Source of the DNA: Szabonella sp046295215 | Lineage (GTDB): Bacteria > Pseudomonadota > Alphaproteobacteria > Rhodobacterales > Rhodobacteraceae | Direction: 5' to 3' | DNA: 64,000 nucleotides | Assembly: GCA_046295215.1 (NCBI GenBank) | Contig: JBKBNP010000016.1 | Location: 13,979 to 77,978 of the forward strand | Shown here: piece by piece, positions 18,058 to 26,360 of the stretch | How positions within the stretch are numbered: the stretch's first letter is position 1 | Layout of the letters: each line of letters opens with the position of its first letter | Made by a program: the position numbers and the translations under genes | The notes under the pieces: generated by a model | Told to the model about the DNA's origin: nothing | The model's input: the letters and a program-made list of their open reading frames with translations, nothing else | The model's database searches: none

Positions 18058-18795
18058 ATGCGCCACACGATTATCGGCCTTGCCGCCCTGCTGCTGTCCA
18101 CCACCGCCCTGCATGCCGAAATGACCGCGGCAGAGCGGGAAACCTTCCGCGCAGAGGTCCGCGCCTATCTGATGGACAATCCCGAAGTGCTGATGGAAGC
18201 CATCGGCGTGCTGGAGGACCGGCGGATGTCCGAGGCGGCCGCCAATGACGTCGCACTGCTGGCCACCAATGCGGACGAGATCTTCAACGATCCGGCAAGC
18301 TGGTCGGGCGGCAATCCGGACGGCGATGTGACAGTGGTGGAATTTATCGACTACCGCTGCGGATATTGCCGCCGCGCGCATGACGATGTGACCGAACTCG
18401 TGGGAACAGACGGCAATATCCGTCTGGTGATGAAGGAATTTCCGATCCTTGGCGAACAGTCGGACCTGTCCTCGCGCTTTGCGATTTCGGTGCTGCAACT
18501 CGAAGGGGCGGAGGCCTACAAGACCGTGCATGACGCGCTCATCACCTATCGCGGCGATGTGACGCCCGAGGCGCTGGCCGGGATCGGCACGGAGGCGGGC
18601 CTGTCCGATGTTGCCGCCGTGCTGGCGCATATGGCCAGCGCGGAGGTGACGTCGGTGATCGAGGCGAACCATGCGCTCGGCCAGCGGCTCGGCATCAACG
18701 GCACGCCGACCTTCGTGATCGACGGAACCATGGTGCGTGGCTATGTGCCGCTGGACGGCATGCGCCAGATCGTCGAAGGCCAGCGCGAGGGCTGA
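18058..18795 (+). CDS. DsbA family thiol-disulfide oxidoreductase
   Basis: A secreted thioredoxin-fold protein of 245 residues. A signal peptide ends at about residue 20 (TALHA). A short helical region (to ~85) comes before the DsbA-like domain, as in the ScsC/BdbD-like group. The active site is C101-G-Y-C104 (DYRCGYCRRAHDD) and the cis-Pro loop is 'GINGTPTFVIDG'. It would form or isomerise disulfides in periplasmic proteins. GGAG lies seven bases ahead of the ATG. It converges with ispG. Confidence 0.92.
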   Translation: MRHTIIGLAALLLSTTALHAEMTAAERETFRAEVRAYLMDNPEVLMEAIGVLEDRRMSEAAANDVALLATNADEIFNDPASWSGGNPDGDVTVVEFIDYRCGYCRRAHDDVTELVGTDGNIRLVMKEFPILGEQSDLSSRFAISVLQLEGAEAYKTVHDALITYRGDVTPEALAGIGTEAGLSDVAAVLAHMASAEVTSVIEANHALGQRLGINGTPTFVIDGTMVRGYVPLDGMRQIVEGQREG

Positions 18796-18816
18796 TCGCC
18801 CCGCCATCGGCAAGGG

Positions 18817-19944
18817 TCACTCGGCGGCTTCGGCCGCCGTTTCAGCCTCGATTGCCGCCGCGCGTCGTTCGACCTGTTCGACGATATGCTCGATCATCTG
18901 CTCGTTGGACAGTTTGTGGCTCTGCTTGCCCGCCAGATAGACCATCCCCGACCCCGCCCCGCCACCGGTGAAACCTATATCGGTCATCAGCGCCTCACCC
19001 GGCCCGTTGACCACGCAGCCGATGATCGAAAGGCTCATCGAGGTGGTGACATGGGCCAGCCGTTCCTCCAGCGCGGTCACGGTCTTGATGACGTCAAAAC
19101 CCTGCCGCGCGCAGGAGGGGCAAGAGATGATCGTCACGCCCCGGTGCCGCAACCCGAGGCTTTTGAGGATCTCGAACCCGACCTTGACCTCCTCCACCGG
19201 ATCGGCAGAGAGGCTGACCCGGATCGTGTCGCCGATCCCGGCCCAGAGAAGGTTGCCCAACCCCACCGCTGACTTGACCGTGCCGGAGGTCAGCCCCCCC
19301 GCCTCGGTGATGCCCAGATGGATCGGTGCGTCAGTGGCCTCGGCCAGTTGTTGATAGGCCGCAGCGGCGAGAAACACGTCCGACGCCTTCACCGAAATCT
19401 TGAACTCGTGAAAATCGTTGTCCTGCAAAAGCTTGATGTGGTCGAGCCCGGATTCCACCATCGCATCGGGGCAGGGTTCGGCATATTTGTCCAAAAGATG
19501 CTTTTCCAGCGACCCGGCATTGACCCCGATGCGGATGCTGCACCCATGGTCCTTGGCCGCGCGCACCACCTCGGCCACGCGCTTTGCATCACCGATATTG
19601 CCCGGGTTGATCCGCAGGCAGGCCGCCCCGGCTTCTGCCGCCTCGATGGCGCGTTTGTAGTGGAAATGGATGTCCGCCACGATCGGAACCGGGCTTTCCG
19701 CGCAGATCTCGCGTAGCGCGCGCGTGCTGTCCTGATCGGGGGTCGAGATGCGCACGATGTCGGCCCCGGCAACCGCGCAGCGCTGCACCTGTTCCAGCGT
19801 CGCCTTGATGTCATGGGTGATGGTGTTGGTCATGGTCTGCACCGAAATCGGCGCATCGCCCCCGACCAGCACCTTGCCAACCCGGATCTGCCGCGAGCGG
19901 CGGCGTTCGATATTGCGCCAGGGACGGATCGGATTGTGCGACAT
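18817..19944 (-). CDS. ispG: 4-hydroxy-3-methylbut-2-en-1-yl diphosphate synthase (flavodoxin)
   Basis: IspG (GcpE) makes HMBPP from MEcPP, the penultimate step of the non-mevalonate isoprenoid pathway, using a [4Fe-4S] cluster. The 375-residue protein starts with 'PWRNIERRRSRQIRVGKVLVGG' cut to the conserved 'VGGDAPISVQTMTNT', and carries the cluster cysteines in 'SCPSCARQGFD' and 'SIIGCVVNGPGEA'. The C-terminus is Ala/Glu-rich. It lies downstream of the RodZ-like gene on the same strand, a common order in this class. Confidence 0.97.
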   Translation of the reverse strand: MSHNPIRPWRNIERRRSRQIRVGKVLVGGDAPISVQTMTNTITHDIKATLEQVQRCAVAGADIVRISTPDQDSTRALREICAESPVPIVADIHFHYKRAIEAAEAGAACLRINPGNIGDAKRVAEVVRAAKDHGCSIRIGVNAGSLEKHLLDKYAEPCPDAMVESGLDHIKLLQDNDFHEFKISVKASDVFLAAAAYQQLAEATDAPIHLGITEAGGLTSGTVKSAVGLGNLLWAGIGDTIRVSLSADPVEEVKVGFEILKSLGLRHRGVTIISCPSCARQGFDVIKTVTALEERLAHVTTSMSLSIIGCVVNGPGEALMTDIGFTGGGAGSGMVYLAGKQSHKLSNEQMIEHIVEQVERRAAAIEAETAAEAAE

Positions 19945-20049
19945 CGGCTTTCCTCGGGGATGCTGTGCCGCCCAGAGATAGCCCGCGCCGACTGTCAGGG
20001 CAACCGGACATGACGGGCAGTGCTGAGGCCGAAAGCCCGGACCGCAGGA

Positions 20050-21255
20050 TCAGGGCGCGACAACCTCGGCAACATTGACGAACCGCGCAAGATCGGCGTC
20101 GTTGCCGAGATCGGCCAGCGCGAAGTTTTCGGTCAGCGCCTCGGGCGACAGCACGAGGTTCTTCACCACCTGCGCCCCCGGTGCGGCTGGCCCATAGGTC
20201 TGCCCGCGCACCGCGAAATAGACCGAGCCGGAATTGCCCGCCCGCAGCACCGGCGGGTTTTCCATCGCAGGCACCGTGTAGCGTTCTCCGGCATCGAGGT
20301 TCTTTTCGAACAGCACCGTGCCATCCGAGGCCTGCACCCGCACCCAGGCCGGGCGCACGGCAAGAATCTCAAGCTCCGGCGCGTCGGCGGCCACGACACG
20401 GACCTCGGCGGCAATCGATTCCGCAATGTCATCAACCAACCCGTCGGCATTGGCGCTGCGCTGATCCCCCCGTCGCGGGTCGATGGCCGAAATCGGCCCG
20501 TCCCGCGCGGTCAGGATCGGCACATCCAGCGCCTGCGGACGATAGAGCCGGTCAAGCCGGTCCGGGCGCAGGGTTCCGGCGGCGGCAAGCTGTGGCTGAC
20601 CGATCTCCGGCTCCTCCACCCGTTCAGGCGCGGACCGCACCAGAGGGGCAGACCCGCCCGCGATATTGCCCAAGGGATCAATCTCGGCCACCACCTGCGG
20701 AGCCTGGTCAACCGGGGCCAGCTGCACGCGCTGAACCTCCTGCAGGACCGACCAGCCACCATAGCCGATTGCTGCGATCAGCCCGACCAGCACCACCAGC
20801 GACCCCACGGCCCCCGGTTCCAGCCGGGAAAAGACCGGCTCACCCCGTGGCACGAAGGTTGCGTTCGGATCGCCCAGCGGGTCGCCCGTGCGGCTCCGCG
20901 ACTGCGCCATCCGGGCCGTCGAGGCTGCTGGCGCCATGCCATGCGCCATGGTGAAATTGGCCTCAAGACAGAATTTTTCGAAAGCCCAGTCCGGGTCCAT
21001 GCCCAGATAGCGCGCATAGGACCGCACATAGCCCGCGATGAAGCCCTGCGTTTCAAAGGCGGACACGTCGCAATTCTCGATCGCGGCGACATAGGTGGCC
21101 TTGATCTTGAGTTCGCGCTGCACATCGAGGAGCGATTTACCGAGTGTCGCGCGTTCGCCGCGCATCAGGTCGCCGAGCCGCAGATCGAAATCGTCAAAGC
21201 CTTTCGGCTTTGTGATTTCAGACGTCGAAGGCTCTTTCCTTCGCCCGATCATCAA
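20050..21255 (-). CDS. RodZ-like helix-turn-helix membrane protein (DUF4115)
   Basis: A 401-residue protein with an N-terminal Cro-like helix-turn-helix (residues ~22-95: LRLGDLMRGERATLGKSLLD, YVAAIENCDVSAFE, RSYARYLGMD), a middle region, a membrane helix near 155-175 (GSLVVLVGLIAAIGYGGWSV), a Pro/Glu-rich linker, and a C-terminal DUF4115 beta domain ('WVRVQASDGTVLFEKNLDAG'). In E. coli RodZ links MreB filaments to the wall elongation machinery. Here that role is inferred by architecture. Two ATGs lie side by side at the start; no strong ribosome site is seen. Confidence 0.85.
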   Translation of the reverse strand: MMIGRRKEPSTSEITKPKGFDDFDLRLGDLMRGERATLGKSLLDVQRELKIKATYVAAIENCDVSAFETQGFIAGYVRSYARYLGMDPDWAFEKFCLEANFTMAHGMAPAASTARMAQSRSRTGDPLGDPNATFVPRGEPVFSRLEPGAVGSLVVLVGLIAAIGYGGWSVLQEVQRVQLAPVDQAPQVVAEIDPLGNIAGGSAPLVRSAPERVEEPEIGQPQLAAAGTLRPDRLDRLYRPQALDVPILTARDGPISAIDPRRGDQRSANADGLVDDIAESIAAEVRVVAADAPELEILAVRPAWVRVQASDGTVLFEKNLDAGERYTVPAMENPPVLRAGNSGSVYFAVRGQTYGPAAPGAQVVKNLVLSPEALTENFALADLGNDADLARFVNVAEVVAP

Positions 21256-21370
21256 TACTGCCCCGTTCCCTGCCCCAGCCGGCGCGAGTCGTTTCAGTGC
21301 CGACTCGCTCTGTTCCGTATTCGGGATAATCTAGCACAACACAAGATTGTTTGCACATGCAGAAGGAGAT

Positions 21371-22600
21371 TCAGGCGCTCGCTTCGGCGCGATTCAGCGC
21401 ACATTGTTTCCAGAGCCCGTCCATCGCCCGCACCAGCCGGTCGATCTGGTCCGCGTCATGCACCGGCGAAGGGGTGAAGCGCAGCCGCTCGGTGCCGCGC
21501 GGAACGGTGGGGAAATTGATCGGCTGCACATAGATGCCGAACTGGTCCAGCAGCATGTCCGACAGCATCTTGCAATGCACCGGGTCGCCCACATGCACCG
21601 GCACGATATGGGATCCGTGGTCGATGATCGGCAGACCCAGCCCTTTCAGCCGCATCTTCAGGATCCGCGCATGCAGTTGCTGCGCGTCGCGCAGCGCCTG
21701 ACCCTCGGCGGTTTTCAGCACCCGGACCGAGGTCGCCGCCCCCGCCGCCACCGCAGGCGGCATCGAAGAGGTGAAGATGAAGCCGGGCGCATAGGACCGG
21801 ATCGCATCGACCATCCGGGCCGAGGCCGCGATATAGCCCCCGGCAACACCGAAAGCCTTGGCCAGCGTCGCGTTGAGGATGTCGATCCGCCCCATCAGCC
21901 CGTCGCGTTCCGCCACACCCGCCCCGCGCGGGCCATACATGCCCACCGCGTGAACCTCGTCGATATAGGTCAGCGCGCCGAATTCCTCGGCCAGGTCGCA
22001 GATCGCCCCGATGGGTCCGAAATCGCCATCCATGGAATAGATCGATTCGAAGGCAATCATCTTGGGTGCGGCCGGATCATCTGCGGCCAGGAGTTCGCGG
22101 AGATGGGCCACGTCATTGTGGCGGAAAATGCGCTTGGCCCCGCCATTGCGGCGCACGCCCTCGATCATCGAGGCGTGGTTGAGCGCGTCGGAATAGATGA
22201 TGAGCCCCGGAAACAGCTTCGGCAGGGTGGAAAGCGTCGCATCATTGGCGACATAGGCGGAGGTGAAAACCAGCGCCGCCTCCTTGGCGTGCAGATCAGC
22301 GAGTTCCGCCTCCAGCCGCTTGTGATAGACGGTCGTGCCCGAAATGTTGCGCGTGCCGCCCGAACCGGCCCCGGTCGCCTCCAGCGCCTCATGCATCGAC
22401 GCCAACACGGCCGGATGCTGGCCCATGCCCAGATAGTCGTTGCCGCACCAGACGGTGATCTCCGCCTCCAACCCGTCCGGCCTGCGCCAGACCGCCGAGG
22501 GGTAGGCTCCCTTGCGGCGCTCGATGTCGATGAAGGTGCGGTAGCGGCCTTCCGCGTGCAGACGGTTCAGGGCGGCATCGAGGGCCAGATCGTAGTTCAT
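21371..22600 (-). CDS. hemA: 5-aminolevulinate synthase
   Basis: ALAS condenses glycine and succinyl-CoA into 5-aminolevulinate, the first step of tetrapyrrole synthesis by the C4 (Shemin) route used by alphaproteobacteria. The 409-residue protein starts MNYDLALDAALNRLHAEGRY and shows 'WCGNDYLGMGQHP', 'GSGGTRNISGTTVYHKRLE', 'YIDEVHAVGMYG' and the PLP lysine in 'NATLAKAFGVAGGY'. An FNR-type box and matching -10 lie just upstream, so expression should rise when oxygen falls, as reported for hemA in Rhodobacter sphaeroides under FnrL. Confidence 0.98.
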   Translation of the reverse strand: MNYDLALDAALNRLHAEGRYRTFIDIERRKGAYPSAVWRRPDGLEAEITVWCGNDYLGMGQHPAVLASMHEALEATGAGSGGTRNISGTTVYHKRLEAELADLHAKEAALVFTSAYVANDATLSTLPKLFPGLIIYSDALNHASMIEGVRRNGGAKRIFRHNDVAHLRELLAADDPAAPKMIAFESIYSMDGDFGPIGAICDLAEEFGALTYIDEVHAVGMYGPRGAGVAERDGLMGRIDILNATLAKAFGVAGGYIAASARMVDAIRSYAPGFIFTSSMPPAVAAGAATSVRVLKTAEGQALRDAQQLHARILKMRLKGLGLPIIDHGSHIVPVHVGDPVHCKMLSDMLLDQFGIYVQPINFPTVPRGTERLRFTPSPVHDADQIDRLVRAMDGLWKQCALNRAEASA

Positions 22601-22636
22601 GCGTATCTCCCGAAGCCCGGAGCGCGGGCGTAGGTA

Positions 22637-22679
22637 ATTATCGCACCCTTTCGGGCGGTCGCGCCTTGATATTCATCAA
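22637..22679 (-). promoter_or_regulatory. FNR/FnrL box and -10 element ahead of hemA
   Basis: TTGATATTCATCAA at 22666-22679 matches the FNR consensus TTGAT-N4-ATCAA perfectly. On the minus strand a -10 hexamer GATAAT lies at 22642-22637, about 30 bases from the box centre. That places the box near -41.5/-42.5, the class II activator position. The hemA start codon is 37 bases further on. Confidence 0.85.
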
Positions 22680-22780
22680 ATGCGATATGGAACAGGGGGC
22701 AATTTGCCGCGCGCCGGATTTTCAGGCAATCAGTCCGCCACGCAATCCCCCCCGACCGCCTCAGCCCGCCTCAGTCCGCC

Positions 22781-23362
22781 TCAGTCCGCCACGGCAATCT
22801 TGCAGTCATTGCCGCCCTTGGCCGCGCAGGCGCTGATGGCAAGCCGCTGCGCCGCGTCCCCCTGCCCCACGGCCCATGCCCCTGTGGAGGGAGAGATCGC
22901 CAGCGCCCGCGACCCGCGCCGCCCGTAATCCTTGCCCATCGCCGCCGTCGCCTCGACCGACAGCGTGAAGCCGCGCGGCTCCCATTTCGCCGGGCGCACG
23001 AGGGCAGCCACCTCACAGGCCCGCCCGCCCTTGCGCGCCTTGTTGCAACGGTCGAGCGCGATCTTCGAGGCGGCCTCGGTGGAATGCTGGTTGGCCACCA
23101 GCATCGTCGCCTCGGATTTCAGCAGATCCTCGTCAGGGGCCACCGCGACGGCGGCATAATAGGCGTAGCCTTCCGCCACCTGCCGCAGCAGCGTCGCATT
23201 CTCGGCGCTCATCCCGCTGACCGGCAGCATTTGCACGCTGGCCCCTTTGGCCGCGAACAACTGCGCCTTGGCCGTGCGACTGTCGAGCGGTTGCGCAAAG
23301 CCTGCCCCCGCCCCGATCAGCAGCATGATTGCCCCGACACCGCCAAGGATTCCGTTCCGCAT
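22781..23362 (-). CDS. Secreted protein with DUF4189-like C-terminus
   Basis: A 193-residue exported protein. A signal peptide (MRNGILGGVGAIMLLIGAGA, ending GFA) is followed by a mostly helical region and a C-terminal segment 'ALAISPSTGAWAVGQGDAAQ' leading to 'ACAAKGGNDCKIAV'. That ending matches the pattern of DUF4189 proteins (Ala-rich, small-Trp repeat, paired Cys). Related proteins next to hemA have been labelled '5-aminolevulinic acid synthase' by annotation carry-over; nothing in the sequence supports that activity. AGGAG precedes the ATG. It reads towards hemA, but the FNR promoter between them suggests separate control. Confidence 0.75.
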   Translation of the reverse strand: MRNGILGGVGAIMLLIGAGAGFAQPLDSRTAKAQLFAAKGASVQMLPVSGMSAENATLLRQVAEGYAYYAAVAVAPDEDLLKSEATMLVANQHSTEAASKIALDRCNKARKGGRACEVAALVRPAKWEPRGFTLSVEATAAMGKDYGRRGSRALAISPSTGAWAVGQGDAAQRLAISACAAKGGNDCKIAVAD

Positions 23363-23587
23363 GTCATTCTCCTGTGTCGCTTTTCCACGTCTTACCCCGT
23401 CCACAGCCTGTGGGACAGGGGTTTGCGGGCCCACAGGCGCAGGGGGCGCAGGGAATTGGCAAAAGCCCGCCGGACATGGCCCTGTTGGTTACGGGTCGGA
23501 AACACGACCCTTTGCCCCGAACCCGGAACAGACGCGGTTTTCCCGCTTGACGCCCCCCGGACGCGGCGCTATCCCCTGCCCCATCGC

Positions 23588-23664
23588 GCGGTTGTAGCTC
23601 AGTTGGTTAGAGTACCGGCCTGTCACGCCGGGGGTCGCGGGTTCGAGCCCCGTCAACCGCGCCA
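23588..23664 (+). tRNA. tRNA-Asp (GTC)
   Basis: The acceptor stem GCGGTTG pairs with CAACCGC, the D-loop is AGCTCAGTTGGTTAGAGT, and the anticodon stem-loop CCGGC-CTGTCAC-GCCGG gives anticodon GTC. The T-arm carries GGTTCGAGCCC and the CCA end is encoded. Span is 77 bases with CCA. This is a queuosine-modified tRNA, so QueA from this window should act on it. Confidence 0.97.
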
Positions 23665-23704
23665 CTTCCCCCCCCATCCATCACGTGCAGGGCAGGCATC
23701 CGCT

Positions 23705-24937
23705 TCAGCCCAGATGCGTGGCGACCTCTGCCGCAGCCTCGACACCCGAAAGGCGCGCCCCCGCCGCCGTCTGGATCAGCGACCCCGCCAGCGCCTCGCC
23801 CGCAAACCAGATCCGGTCCCCCACGGGGCGGCGCAGCACCTCGCGCGCGCCCGCCCGCCCCGGACGCGCCGCCGCATAGCCGCCGCGCACGAACCGCTCT
23901 CCGCCCCAGTTCGTCATCATCCCCTTGCCGATATAGCGCCGCGCCTGCGATCCGAAGATGTCGCAGAGCCGGTCAGAGGCGAAATCCACCGCAGCATCGG
24001 CCCCTGCCGCCTCCATCTCCCAGGCGAAATCGCCGCCCACGAACCCCACCATCAGGTCCAGATCCCAGGGAAAGCACAGAAAGAACAGGTCATGCCGGGC
24101 ATGACGTTCGATCAGCAGGTCGTCGAAGGAGGAAAGCCCGAGCCGCGCCCCGCTGACCGAAACCGGGATCTTGGTCAGCAACCCCATGGGCAGGTCGAAA
24201 ATCGCCTCCAGATGCGTTTCGGGCAGCAGGGGGTAAAACCCGATCTCCTCGAATTGCAGCGCGCCGGTGGAGGCGGTGACAATGGCCGCGCGCGCCTCGA
24301 TCCGCCCGAAGGGCCCTTCGGCCACCACGCCCGGCCCGTCCCAGCGCAAGGTGCGCACCGGCGCCCCGGTCATCACCGGCACATCCGCCCCCCAGCGATG
24401 GATCAGCGCGCCGAAACCTTCCTTGGTGAAATAGTTGGGGTCGAGATCGGCGGCGGTGCGGTAATCCTCGATGGAAATCTCATCGTCATCCTTGCCGAAA
24501 TCCATCGGCCCGGCAAAGGTGGAATTGGCCCGCAGGCAATGGCAATCCCCGATCAGGCTCGACAGCCGGTCATCGGGGCCGTCATGCGCCGCCACACAGG
24601 CCGCCAGCGCCGCCTCGGCCTCGGCCATGCGGGCCATTTCCGCCTCGGTGGCCTTGCGTGCCCCGAAATAGAGGTGATCCAGCGTCATGTCGTGATGGTA
24701 AAGCGTCCAGCCCGCCTCCTGCGCTTCGGGGAAAAACGGGTTGCGGTCGGCGGCATGGAGCCAGGCACAGCCAATGTCGAAGGGCACGCCGAAATCGGTG
24801 TCGGTCGTCCAGGCCCGCCCACCGATGCGGCCCATCGCCTCCAGCACGACAAAGGTCTTGCGCTTCTCCCGCAGGGTCTTGGCCGCCGCCAGCCCCGCCG
24901 CCCCGGCCCCTACAATCACCACATCCACATCCGCCAT
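23705..24937 (-). CDS. FAD-dependent amine oxidase family protein
   Basis: A 410-residue flavoprotein of the monoamine oxidase group. The N-terminus has the Rossmann dinucleotide site (VVIVGAGAAGLAAA), then 'VLEAMGRIGGRAWT' (R-x-G-G-R-x-x-T motif). The C-terminus has 'GDRIWFAGEALAG', the FAD-binding tail of the family. It would oxidise an amine to an aldehyde with release of H2O2 and ammonia; substrate is not visible. An upstream TTG was rejected because GGGAG is at the right distance for the ATG. A strong terminator separates it from preA, so it is likely transcribed alone. Confidence 0.88.
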   Translation of the reverse strand: MADVDVVIVGAGAAGLAAAKTLREKRKTFVVLEAMGRIGGRAWTTDTDFGVPFDIGCAWLHAADRNPFFPEAQEAGWTLYHHDMTLDHLYFGARKATEAEMARMAEAEAALAACVAAHDGPDDRLSSLIGDCHCLRANSTFAGPMDFGKDDDEISIEDYRTAADLDPNYFTKEGFGALIHRWGADVPVMTGAPVRTLRWDGPGVVAEGPFGRIEARAAIVTASTGALQFEEIGFYPLLPETHLEAIFDLPMGLLTKIPVSVSGARLGLSSFDDLLIERHARHDLFFLCFPWDLDLMVGFVGGDFAWEMEAAGADAAVDFASDRLCDIFGSQARRYIGKGMMTNWGGERFVRGGYAAARPGRAGAREVLRRPVGDRIWFAGEALAGSLIQTAAGARLSGVEAAAEVATHLG

Positions 24938-24983
24938 GTCCAACTCCCTTTGCCCTGAAATCCCACCGGGCCTGAAAATGCAG

Positions 24984-25017
24984 CGGCCCGTTTCGGGATG
25001 TTCCGCGAAACGGGCCG
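24984..25017 (-). terminator. Rho-independent terminator after preA
   Basis: A perfect 12-bp stem (CGGCCCGTTTCG / CGAAACGGGCCG) with a ten-base loop starts about 30 bases past the preA stop. On the minus strand it is followed shortly by TTTT. It isolates preTA from the amine oxidase gene. Confidence 0.8.
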
Positions 25018-25047
25018 TTCAGGCGAGTCATTTTGTCCGGCGCGTCG

Positions 25048-26349
25048 CTATTCCGCCGCGCTGGCCATCGGGTTGTTGGGATGGGTGGTCCAGTTGGCGT
25101 AATCCTCCACCACCTTGCCGGTCCGGGGGTCGGTCGCGCCCTTGGGCAGGGTTTCCATCGTGATGCAGTTTTCCACCGGGCAGACATTGACACAGAGGTT
25201 GCAGGCCACGCATTCGGCGTCGTTCACCTCGAATACCCTTCCGGCGTGCATCCAGATCGCCTGATGGCTGGTATCCTCGCAGGCGGCATAGCAGCGCCCG
25301 CATTTGATGCAGGCATCCTGGTCGATCCGGGCCTTGGTGACATGGTTGAGGTTCAGGAATTGCCAATCCGTCACATTCGGCACCGCGCGCCCCACCAGAT
25401 CAGCGGTGGAGGTCATGCCCTTCTCATCCATATACTGCGACAGGCCCGAGATCATTTCCTGCACGATCTTGAACCCATAGGTCATCGCCGCCGTGCAGAC
25501 CTGCACATTGCCAGCCCCCAGCGCCATGAACTCCGCCGCATCGCGCCATGTGGTGATCCCGCCAATGCCGGAAATCGGCAGGCCGCGCGTTTCGGCGCTG
25601 CGCGCAATCTCGGCCACCATGTTCAGTGCGATGGGCTTCACCGCCGGGCCGCAATAGCCGCCATGTGCGCCCTTGCCGTCGATCATCGGTTCGGGGCTGA
25701 AGGTATCGAGATTGACGGCGGTGATCGAATTGATCGTGTTGATGAGGCTGACCGCATCCGCGCCGCCGCGTTTCGCGGCCTCGGCCGGTTTGCGGATGTC
25801 CGAGATGTTCGGCGTCAGCTTGACAATGCAGGGCATGCGGCTGTGTTGCTTGACCCAGCGGGTGACCATCTCGATATATTCCGGCACCTGCCCAACGGCG
25901 GCCCCCATGCCGCGCTCGCTCATCCCGTGCGGGCAACCGAAATTCAGCTCCACCCCATCCGCGCCGGTATCCTCGATGGCCGCCAGGATCGCGCGCCAGC
26001 TTTCCTCGTCGCAGGGCACCATCAGCGAGATCACCAGCGCGCGGTCCGGCCAGTCGCGTTTCACCGTCTTGATCTCGCGCAGGTTCACCTCCAACGGGCG
26101 GTCGGTGATCAACTCGATATTGTTGAGCCCCAGCAGGCGGCGGTCCGCGCCCCAGACCGCGCCATAGCGCGGGCCGTTGACATTGACGACCGGCGGGCCT
26201 TCGCTGCCCAGCGTTTTCCAGACCACCCCGCCCCAGCCGGCCTCGAAGGCGCGGCGCACGTTGTATTCCTTGTCGGTGGGCGGCGCCGAGGCCAGCCAGA
26301 ACGGGTTGGGGGATTTGATGCCGATGAAGTCGGTTGTCAGATTTGCCAT
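25048..26349 (-). CDS. preA: NAD-dependent dihydropyrimidine dehydrogenase, subunit PreA
   Basis: PreA is the FMN- and Fe-S-containing subunit that reduces uracil and thymine to dihydro forms. The 433-residue protein has an N-terminal dihydroorotate dehydrogenase-like barrel ('NPFWLASAPPTDKEYNVRRA', 'LNFGCPHGMSERGMG' with the catalytic Cys loop, 'SGIGGITTWRDAAEFMALGA') and two C-terminal [4Fe-4S] motifs, 'CIKCGRCYAACEDT' and 'CVACNLCVNVCPVENC'. It follows preT after 11 bases. The hydantoinase and ureidopropionase genes that often continue the pathway are not next to it. Confidence 0.96.
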   Translation of the reverse strand: MANLTTDFIGIKSPNPFWLASAPPTDKEYNVRRAFEAGWGGVVWKTLGSEGPPVVNVNGPRYGAVWGADRRLLGLNNIELITDRPLEVNLREIKTVKRDWPDRALVISLMVPCDEESWRAILAAIEDTGADGVELNFGCPHGMSERGMGAAVGQVPEYIEMVTRWVKQHSRMPCIVKLTPNISDIRKPAEAAKRGGADAVSLINTINSITAVNLDTFSPEPMIDGKGAHGGYCGPAVKPIALNMVAEIARSAETRGLPISGIGGITTWRDAAEFMALGAGNVQVCTAAMTYGFKIVQEMISGLSQYMDEKGMTSTADLVGRAVPNVTDWQFLNLNHVTKARIDQDACIKCGRCYAACEDTSHQAIWMHAGRVFEVNDAECVACNLCVNVCPVENCITMETLPKGATDPRTGKVVEDYANWTTHPNNPMASAAE

Positions 26350-26360
26350 GGTTTCCTCCC

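Noticed and set aside
18822..18837. GGCGGC-TTCG-GCCGCC hairpin near the 3' end of ispG as a terminator
   Set aside because: It lies inside the ispG coding region (Ala/Glu-rich tail) and has no T-run, so it is explained by codon choice.
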